Assembly (NCBI GenBank): GCA_002422225.1
Contig: DITX01000198.1
Location: 1 to 24,266, forward strand
Reading direction: 5' to 3'
From: Gammaproteobacteria bacterium UBA6173
Lineage (GTDB): Bacteria > Pseudomonadota > Gammaproteobacteria > Pseudomonadales > Pseudohongiellaceae
Length of the DNA: 24,266 nucleotides
The translations under genes were made by a program, and so were the position numbers. A model generated the notes under the pieces. It saw only the letters and a program-made list of their open reading frames with translations, ran no database searches and was not told the DNA's origin. Below, one piece after another: positions 8,820 to 15,414 of the stretch. Positions within the stretch are counted from its first letter, which is position 1. The number at the start of each line of letters is the position of its first letter.

Positions 8820-10057
8820 CACAACGATGAGGGGCGCGATGGATGGCGTGGTAGTCCGATAGATACGACGCTGGTCATCAATAAAAATGCGGCAGATACC
8901 CACAGGCATGCGGTCAGCCCGGACGTCTGGAATAACCAGCCAGACAACAAGGTGCCAATCAACCGCCCCATGGCATTGGCCATATAATAGAAACCGACAT
9001 CCAGTGACACTCCGTCTTCGCGTGCGTAACTCACAATCAGATAGCTGTGCAGGGCAGAATTCATCGCAAACACCGCCCCAAAGATCATCAGGCCCGCAAT
9101 CAGAACCGGTCCGGTGGGCAATGAGCTATTAAGTAGCAAAGCGATGGCGGCAGGAATCATGGTCAAGAAAATTGCCCACCGCAGTGCCGATCGCCCGTCC
9201 GGGTGCGAATCATCAATATTGGCACTTGTGCCGTGAAAGTTTGGCGCCATGGCCTGCACAAAACCGTAAGCAATCACCCAGCACGCGAGAAACCCACCGG
9301 TTTGCCAATGATCCCAACCCAAGGTTTGCGACAAGAACACCGGTAGTGCCACCACAAACCAGACATCGCGCGCCCCGAACAACAGCATTCTTGCCAACGA
9401 CAGTCGATTGATAACGCTGCTTTTTGACAAGAGCTCGGAGAATTTGGGTTTGTTTGTACTTTTGCCCAAATCTGTTTTCAGCAAAAGCAGACTTAGCAGC
9501 CAGACTATTAACAAGGCAGCTGCCATGATCGCGGCGGCACCCTGAAAGCCGAGTAGAGTGAGCAAAGCGCCACCGAGAAAAAAGCCAGCGCCTTTTAGTG
9601 CATTTTTTGAACCGGTCAGTAACGCAACCCAGCGATACAACTTGCCTTGGGCATTTGCAGGTACCAACAACTTGATGGCGCTTTTGGCGCTCATTTTGTT
9701 CAAGTCTTTGGCTATGCCGGAGAGTGCCTGGGCGGCCATCACCCAGGCAACCGATAACATCGCCGTCGGGACCAATAACATCGATAAGGCGATAACTTGC
9801 AGGATAAGTCCTGCATTCATCGTGCGATTCAGGCCAATGCGGGCGCCCAACCAGCCGCCGGTCAAGTTGGTTATCACACCAAACAACTCGTAAAACACAA
9901 ATAGCAGTGCGATCTGTAAAGGGCTGTAACCCAGCTCATTAAAATGCAAAACCACCATCATTCGCAGGGCGCCGTCGGTCAGCGTAAATGCCCAATAGTT
10001 GCCGGTGATGATTGCGTATTGTTTATTCATGTCTCGCAAAGATGCTGCAAAATCCAT
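8816..10057 (-). CDS. arsJ: Organoarsenical efflux MFS transporter ArsJ
   Basis: A 413-residue major facilitator protein with about twelve membrane segments. The N-terminal block ITGNYWAFTLTDGALRMMVV, followed by LGYSPLQIALLFVFYE, GGWLGARIGLNRTMN and ALSGIAKDLNKMSAKSAIKL, is the ArsJ signature as I know it. ArsJ exports 1-arseno-3-phosphoglycerate, the unstable product formed when GAPDH uses arsenate instead of phosphate. The gene directly follows that GAPDH on the same strand (33 bases apart), the usual pairing. Start choice is uncertain: ATG 10057 has no Shine-Dalgarno sequence, while ATG 10030 (MNKQYAIITGNYW) gives an N-terminus closer to known ArsJ, again with a weak site. Translational coupling from the GAPDH gene is possible. 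Confidence 0.92.
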   Translation of the reverse strand: MDFAASLRDMNKQYAIITGNYWAFTLTDGALRMMVVLHFNELGYSPLQIALLFVFYELFGVITNLTGGWLGARIGLNRTMNAGLILQVIALSMLLVPTAMLSVAWVMAAQALSGIAKDLNKMSAKSAIKLLVPANAQGKLYRWVALLTGSKNALKGAGFFLGGALLTLLGFQGAAAIMAAALLIVWLLSLLLLKTDLGKSTNKPKFSELLSKSSVINRLSLARMLLFGARDVWFVVALPVFLSQTLGWDHWQTGGFLACWVIAYGFVQAMAPNFHGTSANIDDSHPDGRSALRWAIFLTMIPAAIALLLNSSLPTGPVLIAGLMIFGAVFAMNSALHSYLIVSYAREDGVSLDVGFYYMANAMGRLIGTLLSGWLFQTSGLTACLWVSAAFLLMTSVVSIGLPRHPSRPSSLC

Positions 10058-10090
10058 TTGATGTGTTCAGGAGGTGCTATTGAGGTCCCG

Positions 10091-11131
10091 TCACGCAAAT
10101 TGAGCCACTTTGTTGGCCAGCTCAACGGTGCGGTTTGCATACCCCCATTCGTTGTCATACCAGGCATAAATTTTCACCTGCGTTTTGTTGACGACCATGG
10201 TTGACAAGGCATCGATGATGCTGGAGCGTGGATCGGTTTTGTAATCAATTGACACCAGTGGCCGTTCTTCATAGCCGAGTATGCCTTTCAGTGGGCCATT
10301 GGCAGCGGCCTGCAACAGCAGATTGACAGCTTCTGCTGTTGTGTCTGTCTGTACTTCAAACACACAATCGGTCAGCGAGGCATTTGCTAGCGGAACACGC
10401 ACAGCATGGCCATTCAGTTTGCCGGTGAGTTCCGGGAAGATATGCGTGATCGCTGTAGCCGAACCGGTGGTGGTTGGAATCAGGCTCATGCCACCGGCAC
10501 GTGAGCGCCGCAGATCCTTGTGCGGGGCGTCCAGAATGGTTTGCGTATTGGTAATTGAGTGAATAGTGGTCATGGATCCATGTTTAATGCCAAGCGATTC
10601 ATGAATCACCTTTACAACGGGCGCTAGGCAATTGGTTGTGCAGGAGGCTGCCGTGACAATGGTATGCAGCGCGGGGTCAAACAGTGTGTCATTTACCCCG
10701 ATTACAACATTCAGTACGCCTTCTTCCTTCACCGGCTGCGTCACAACAACCCGCTTGACGCCTTGGTCCAGGTAACCTTGCAGCATAGCTTTGGTTTTCA
10801 TTTTTCCCGACGCTTCAATCACAACAGCACAGGCAGACCAGTCATTGTCAGCAATGGTCTTCTCATGGGTAACAAGAATACGATCGTCACCAATCACCAG
10901 ATAATCCTGTTCTGCGCGGGCCTCCAAGTGCCAACGTCCGTGCACTGAATCAAAGTTCAGCAGGTGCGCCAGGGTCGCTGCGTCACCGCCCGGATCATTG
11001 ATTTGAATGACCTGCAGGCGGCGTTGTGCAGCAGCTTGTCCATAAATCACACGCAGCGCCAACCGCCCGATTCGTCCGAATCCATTAATGCCCGCAGGAA
11101 CCTTGCCGGCATCTAGCAAGTTGTTGTTCAT
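10091..11131 (-). CDS. ArsJ-associated glyceraldehyde-3-phosphate dehydrogenase
   Basis: A 346-residue GAPDH with NAD-binding INGFGRIGRLALR (about residues 15-27), catalytic Cys164 in AASCTTNCLAP and the partner His191 in MTTIHSITNTQT. The conserved SRAGGMSLIPTTTGSA and WYDNEWGYANR blocks are intact. Next to arsJ, this class (known as the ArsJ-associated G3PDH) oxidises glyceraldehyde-3-phosphate with arsenate to 1-arseno-3-phosphoglycerate for export, so arsenate is removed without reduction to arsenite. I place the start at ATG 11131 because of a strong GAGGA site; the frame stays open to 11188 but that adds a 19-residue lead with no family match. No arsR-like repressor adjoins it here, although arsR commonly precedes this pair. 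The gene upstream on the same strand ends at 11207. Confidence 0.92.
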   Translation of the reverse strand: MNNNLLDAGKVPAGINGFGRIGRLALRVIYGQAAAQRRLQVIQINDPGGDAATLAHLLNFDSVHGRWHLEARAEQDYLVIGDDRILVTHEKTIADNDWSACAVVIEASGKMKTKAMLQGYLDQGVKRVVVTQPVKEEGVLNVVIGVNDTLFDPALHTIVTAASCTTNCLAPVVKVIHESLGIKHGSMTTIHSITNTQTILDAPHKDLRRSRAGGMSLIPTTTGSATAITHIFPELTGKLNGHAVRVPLANASLTDCVFEVQTDTTAEAVNLLLQAAANGPLKGILGYEERPLVSIDYKTDPRSSIIDALSTMVVNKTQVKIYAWYDNEWGYANRTVELANKVAQFA

Positions 11132-11138
11132 GATGTCG

Positions 11139-11143
11139 TCCTC
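11139..11143 (-). promoter_or_regulatory. Ribosome binding site deciding the GAPDH start
   Basis: GAGGA on the minus strand, 7 bases before ATG 11131. It supports this start over the longer open frame beginning at 11188. Confidence 0.65.
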
Positions 11144-11206
11144 GTCAAAAATTTCATTCAAGGCAAAGTTGCCAGAAGCCCCTATCATCTTGATGACAGT
11201 AAAGGC

Positions 11207-11839
11207 TCAATTGTTGGTATTGCCGGCTGCCCAGCTGATCAGCTCTATGGCCAGTCGATCAGCTGCGACTCCCAGGGCGGCAACTGATGCTGCTGCAGTA
11301 TTGCTGCTCAGGGGCTCGCGTGTTTCAAAGCGCTTGCTGGCGACTATTTCGCGGCGCGCGCTGCTGATTAGCAGGGCATCAAAGCGAACCACGGCGGTTG
11401 CGCGGCCATCGATGGTCTCGGTGTGCAGTGCGCGCAGCATGCCGTTGAGAGACAGTTCCGATTGCAGTCCGGCGCTGTCGGTGCTCAGGCTAGCAAAGCG
11501 ACCATCTTGCCAGAAAGCATCTAGGAGCCAATCACGCCACAACTGCGGAATAGGTGCAGTCCATCTGGCGCCAGGATACGCCTGAAAATTGTTATTCTCG
11601 GTCAGGATCAAGAGTCGGCTGCCACCCAGCGCATCACTGCTTTCCGGGATCATCAACCGCAAGCCTCCGGTCAGTTGCGGGCTGGAGTGAGCCCTGATCG
11701 CCGAGGGTGGCAGCTGGAACAGATCCACCGGTTCACGTTCCGGCAGAACCGTACAGGCTGACATCAAAACCAACACCAGCAAGGCGCGTAAAAACAGCAT
11801 TGCCCGTTCTGATTTGCCGCGATGCAAAACGTGGCTCAT
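11207..11839 (-). CDS. ABC-type transport auxiliary lipoprotein (PqiC-like) of the MCE transporter
   Basis: A 210-residue lipoprotein. The signal segment MLFLRALLVLVLMSACTVL has a lipobox LMSAC, with Cys29 as the acylated residue counting from ATG 11839. The rest looks like the ABC_trans_aux (PqiC/DUF330) family: short conserved runs such as LFQLPPSAIR near the mature N-terminus, and YPGARWTAPIPQLWRDWLLDAF in the middle, the tract in which this family has W....P..L...L...L. It probably sits on the inner face of the outer membrane and works with the MCE protein. Its start overlaps the MCE gene stop as ATGA, with GGGAG seven bases before it, so ATG 11839 is favoured over the internal ATG that would begin right at the signal peptide. 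It is the last gene of the four-gene transporter set. Confidence 0.8.
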   Translation of the reverse strand: MSHVLHRGKSERAMLFLRALLVLVLMSACTVLPEREPVDLFQLPPSAIRAHSSPQLTGGLRLMIPESSDALGGSRLLILTENNNFQAYPGARWTAPIPQLWRDWLLDAFWQDGRFASLSTDSAGLQSELSLNGMLRALHTETIDGRATAVVRFDALLISSARREIVASKRFETREPLSSNTAAASVAALGVAADRLAIELISWAAGNTNN

Positions 11840-12750
11840 GGTTGAAACTCCCTGATGTTGTCGCCGCCCAGCAGAAATCCGGTGGGGTCGTCGCCCAGCC
11901 GGTTTACCAGACTGTTCAAATTGTTGATGGTGGCGCGCAGTTCGCGCATGGCGGGATCGAGTTCAGCGATTCCCTGCATCCCTTGATTGAGCGCGCCGCG
12001 GTTTTCTTCAACTAAGGCCTCAAGCTGCAGACTGATGCGCTGCATATTTGCAAGTGTTTCACCGGCATTCCCCAAAATAGGTTCGCCATGACGTGTTGCC
12101 AGGTCTTCAACCACGGCAATCACGCGACTGATGTCATTACCAGCAGTGACCAGACTTTGCAGACCTTCCCGCAACACCATCTGTTCTTCTGCCAACGCCG
12201 TGGTCACCGTATCCAGGTTACTGAGCACCCGCGTGACATACTCCGAGTTTTCCTCGGATAACAAGCGGTTGGCGCTCTCCACCAGGGTCGTGACATTAAC
12301 CAGCAACTCTTCGCTGCTCACGCGCAATTGCGTCAATGGGGAAGGTGCTGCTTCGATGATCGGGATAGTGCCATCGCCGCCGAGAAACGGGCTTTGCGGC
12401 GTGCCCTGACTCAGTTCTATTCCCGATGCGCCGGTAATATTGAGCAGTGCCAAGCGCGCGCTGGTATCAACTTTGACAGGGGTGTCGCCCGCGACGCGTA
12501 CTCGTGCCCAGACCAGTCTCGGATCCTGGGGATCCAGTGTCAATCGTTCTACATCACCCACCCGGATACCACTGTACTGAACAAGGCTGCCAACGCTGAG
12601 CCCCGACACCGCTTCACGAAAAAGAATGTCGTAATGTTTCATTTCACTATCGGCGGCAGATTGGGACTTCCACATCACAAACAGCATCAAACTGGCGCCC
12701 GCCAGTGCTGTGAATAATCCAATCAGAATATGATGCGCTCTGGTTTCCAT
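11836..12750 (-). CDS. MlaD/MCE-domain substrate-binding protein of a lipid ABC transporter
   Basis: A 304-residue protein anchored by one N-terminal membrane helix (ILIGLFTALAGASLMLFVMW) followed by a single MCE domain (about residues 40-120). Visible in it are YDILFREAVSGLSVGSLVQY, the SGIRVGDVERLTLDP strand pair and LLNITGASGIELSQG. After that comes a long helical, partly coiled-coil region (residues 130-290), so it resembles the PqiB/YebT-like or single-MCE needle-type proteins more than the short E. coli MlaD. It should form a periplasmic hexamer on the permease and carry lipid between the membranes. It overlaps the lipoprotein gene by four bases and follows the ATPase gene after 31 bases. 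Confidence 0.85.
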   Translation of the reverse strand: METRAHHILIGLFTALAGASLMLFVMWKSQSAADSEMKHYDILFREAVSGLSVGSLVQYSGIRVGDVERLTLDPQDPRLVWARVRVAGDTPVKVDTSARLALLNITGASGIELSQGTPQSPFLGGDGTIPIIEAAPSPLTQLRVSSEELLVNVTTLVESANRLLSEENSEYVTRVLSNLDTVTTALAEEQMVLREGLQSLVTAGNDISRVIAVVEDLATRHGEPILGNAGETLANMQRISLQLEALVEENRGALNQGMQGIAELDPAMRELRATINNLNSLVNRLGDDPTGFLLGGDNIREFQP

Positions 12751-12781
12751 TATTTCTGTGTCCGTTATAAACCGAGAATAC

Positions 12782-13567
12782 TCAGGTCAAAGATGCATTC
12801 GTTGAAGTCACTGCAGCGCGTCCTCGTGGGCCGTGGAAGTAAGATTGAATCCACGGGTCACTCTCTGCAGCAACGTTTTCAAGTGTATCGACAATCAATA
12901 CTTTTTTCTGCGATAACACCGCTACCCGATCGCAGGCAGCGTATAGCGTATCCAGATCATGCGTGACCAGAAACACGGTCAGTTTAAACGCATCTCTCAA
13001 TGTCAGCAGCAGCTGATCAAACGCCGCTGCGCCAATCGGGTCCAATCCAGCGGTGGGTTCATCAAGAAACAGAATTTCCGGGTCCAGCGCCAATGCCCTA
13101 GCGAGCGCTGCGCGCTTTATCATGCCACCTGACAGTTTGGACGGATACAAATGTGCAGCGTTTGCAGGCAGCCCGGTCAGGGCGAGCTTCACGCGCGCGA
13201 TATCGCTGGCTTGTGCTCGGCTCAATCCCACGTGTTCTATGAGCGGCAACGCAATATTTTCAAGCACGGTCAGAGAGGAAAACAGTGCGCCATGCTGAAA
13301 CAGTACCCCAAACCGGCGCTCCATGGCAGACCGATCCCGGCTATGGAGTGACAGCATGTTTTTTCCGAACACCTGTACTTTGCCGGATGTAGGGCGAAGT
13401 AAACCCACAATTGACCGCAACAACACAGATTTTCCGGTACCTGAACCACCCACAACACCCAAAATTTCCCCATGCAGCACATCCAGATCAAGATCCTTGT
13501 GCACAGTGTTGCTTCCGAAGGTGTTACACAGGCCGCGAACCTGAATGATGGCGGGGTCAACTGACAT
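12782..13567 (-). CDS. ABC transporter ATPase of the MCE lipid transport system (MlaF-like)
   Basis: A 261-residue ATPase with every nucleotide-binding motif: Walker A GVVGGSGTGKSVLL, Q-loop FQHGALFSSLTV, signature SKLSGGMIKRAALARA, Walker B ILFLDEPTAGLDP and the H-loop VTHDLDT. The FGVLFQHGALFSSLTVLENIALPL block is characteristic of the MlaF/Ttg2A group. I chose ATG 13567, which overlaps the permease stop by one base (TAATG); the frame is open to 13759, but that part lies wholly within the permease gene. It powers lipid transport at the cytoplasmic face of the inner membrane. The C-terminal tail (HGPRGRAAVTSTNASLT) is poorly conserved, as is usual. Confidence 0.9.
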   Translation of the reverse strand: MSVDPAIIQVRGLCNTFGSNTVHKDLDLDVLHGEILGVVGGSGTGKSVLLRSIVGLLRPTSGKVQVFGKNMLSLHSRDRSAMERRFGVLFQHGALFSSLTVLENIALPLIEHVGLSRAQASDIARVKLALTGLPANAAHLYPSKLSGGMIKRAALARALALDPEILFLDEPTAGLDPIGAAAFDQLLLTLRDAFKLTVFLVTHDLDTLYAACDRVAVLSQKKVLIVDTLENVAAESDPWIQSYFHGPRGRAAVTSTNASLT

Positions 13568-14712
13568 TACCAGCCCATCTCCATATAAAAAAGTGCGGCG
13601 ACAGCGTCGAGCAAAATCACGACAAAAATACATTGAACCACACTGGCCGTGGTCCGCTCGCCCACGGATTGTGCGCTGCCGCTGACCTTGAAGCCTTCGA
13701 GGCAGCCAATCAGCGCGATTAATACTGCAAATACCGGTGCTTTGCCTAAACCCAACCATAAGTGCAGCAGCGGCACTTGCTGAACAATGCCGATAAATTG
13801 CGTCAGGCTGATGTTCAGCGACAACACCGCCACCATCGCGCCTCCGGCAATACCGGCAAGGATGGCGATAAAACCGAGAATGGGCAGGGTGATCACCAAT
13901 GCCAGTATTCTTGGTATAACAAGCAACTCGATGGCGCTGAGTCCCTGTACTTTTAAGGCGTCCAGCTCCTCGTTGACTTTCATGGAGCCGATTTGAGCGG
14001 TAAATGCGCTGGCAGTGCGGCCTGCCAACAAAATTGCAGCAAGCAACACGCCCAGTTCACGCATAAATGCGTAAGCGACCAGATCAACGGTATAAATGGT
14101 CGCACCAAACTGCGCCAATACCGTGGCTCCAAGAAATGCAACCACGGCACCCACCAAAAAATTCAATAGTGCAACGATGGGGACTGCGTTAAGCCCTGCT
14201 TGCTGCATCTGCGCAAACAGAGCCGTCCAGCGCCATCGCCATGGGCGCACCAGCAGCGACAACAGTGTTGTGATAGTCAGTCCGGCAAATGCAAAAAACT
14301 GACCCAGTTGCCGCCAGCCGCTAACTGTCAACGTGCCCAGCGCTTCCAGCCCATCTCCCCAGCGTTGTTTGTGTGCGTCGGGTGGTTGCCGGCCGCGCAT
14401 GGCCGTTGCGACTGCCAGCAGCAAAGCTTTCCACTCAGGTGACAATCCAGTTGCGCGCTCAACAATATCGGCCAAGGTGTCTGGCCCCAGCAAATCCAGC
14501 AGCAAAGTTGCACCTGCGGTATCAATCGCTACGAGGCCACTGGCATCCAGAGAGCGGGGCTTTTGTGAGGGAGCAGAGACCTGTTTCAATAAGCGCTGAT
14601 ATTTTTGCAGCGTCCACTCACCATTCAGGAATAGACGTGGCCACAGGCTGTGGTTGTCCGCAGTCTCTGCGGCATCTGACGGGACAGATTGCAAAACGAG
14701 AGCATTGCTCAT
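13567..14712 (-). CDS. MlaE-type ABC permease with N-terminal STAS domain
   Basis: A 381-residue inner-membrane protein. The first 110 residues look like a STAS domain (LDASGLVAIDTAGATLLLDL), the role MlaB plays as a separate protein in E. coli. The MlaE permease follows with about five membrane helices. Conserved segments include LAQFGATIYTVDLVAYAFMR, RELGVLLAAILLAGRTASAF, the cytoplasmic coupling loop IGSMKVNEELDALKVQG and GCLEGFKVSGSAQSVGERTT. It is the first gene of the minus-strand transporter operon. AGGAG lies 14 bases before ATG 14712, too far to be ideal, so the start is likely but not certain. No MlaC-like periplasmic carrier is encoded in the set, in line with a PqiABC-like tube mechanism. 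Confidence 0.88.
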   Translation of the reverse strand: MSNALVLQSVPSDAAETADNHSLWPRLFLNGEWTLQKYQRLLKQVSAPSQKPRSLDASGLVAIDTAGATLLLDLLGPDTLADIVERATGLSPEWKALLLAVATAMRGRQPPDAHKQRWGDGLEALGTLTVSGWRQLGQFFAFAGLTITTLLSLLVRPWRWRWTALFAQMQQAGLNAVPIVALLNFLVGAVVAFLGATVLAQFGATIYTVDLVAYAFMRELGVLLAAILLAGRTASAFTAQIGSMKVNEELDALKVQGLSAIELLVIPRILALVITLPILGFIAILAGIAGGAMVAVLSLNISLTQFIGIVQQVPLLHLWLGLGKAPVFAVLIALIGCLEGFKVSGSAQSVGERTTASVVQCIFVVILLDAVAALFYMEMGW

Positions 14713-14875
14713 GGGCAGACAACTTGCTCCTACATCAGAGTGCTATGTGTAAAAAAGAAACTTGTTTGACGCACACGATACTACTTTGATGTTGAGCGGG
14801 GGATCAAGAAGAGCCATTGACCACGATAATAATTGTTATACGCTGGTTTGTGGTGATCAGCTATGCTTGTCTGCT

Positions 14876-15414
14876 ATGGAAACAGATCTTTTTCAAGGTG
14901 ACAAGGTACGGCAAGATGACGTGCTGGCGATTGGGCCTGGCTCACGTTACTTGCGCGGGTTTCTTGTGCAGGATGCGATCGCCGTGTTGCAGGTTATCGT
15001 TATCAGGCAGAAGATCCACTCTCCAGAAAGCCTTGGCCGCCCATGCCGGCGCTCTTGCTTGAACGCGCGCAACTGGCAGCAGAACTGGCCGGATACAGCA
15101 ACTTTCAGCCAACTGTTTGCTTGATCAATCGATACGAGGACGGTGCCAGGATGGGGCTGCATCAGGATCGTGATGAGCGAAACCTTAGCGCGCCTATTGT
15201 GTCGTTTTCTCTGGGGATTACGGCAACGTTTATTTGGGGCGGCTTGCAGCGTACCGACAAACCGAGGCGGTTTTTGTTAAAGCACGGTGATGTCGTGGTG
15301 TGGGGTGGGCCTGATCGTTTGCGATTTCATGGGGTGGCGCCGATCAAAGCAGATAACCATGCCTTGACCGGATCTGTACGCATCAATATCACCTTCAGGC
15401 AGACGGGGCTGTAA
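14876..15414 (+). pseudogene. alkB: AlkB DNA repair dioxygenase with an internal deletion
   Basis: The two ends of AlkB are readable in different frames. From ATG 14876 the frame gives METDLFQGDKV and then SRYLRGFLVQDAIAVLQ, matching the start of E. coli AlkB. From about 14990 another frame gives AGYRYQAEDPLSRKPWPPMP and runs to the stop at 15414. The C-terminal part keeps the iron ligands (HQDRDE, and the distal His in LRFHGVAPIK), the 2-oxoglutarate-binding Arg in NITFRQTGL and HGDVVVWGGPDRL. Against the 216-residue E. coli protein, roughly 38-40 residues are missing, including the TPGGYTMSVAMTNCG-type substrate lid, and the frame shifts at the join. ATG 15043 could open the last 123 residues alone, but that lacks the lid and is unlikely to repair DNA. 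The 3' end overlaps copA by 20 bases. Confidence 0.82.

Noticed and set aside
11184..11194. ATCATCTTGAT as an ArsR operator before the GAPDH gene
   Set aside because: The dyad has arms of only four bases and no other match to known ArsR sites.
13567..13759. Longer ATPase start at 13759
   Set aside because: The extra 64 residues are only the permease gene read in another frame; the TAATG overlap at 13567 gives the expected N-terminus.
14825..14841. Fur-box-like GATAATAATTGTTATAC before alkB
   Set aside because: It matches the 7-1-7 Fur pattern at only about 11 of 14 positions and the region is AT-rich, so a chance match is likely.
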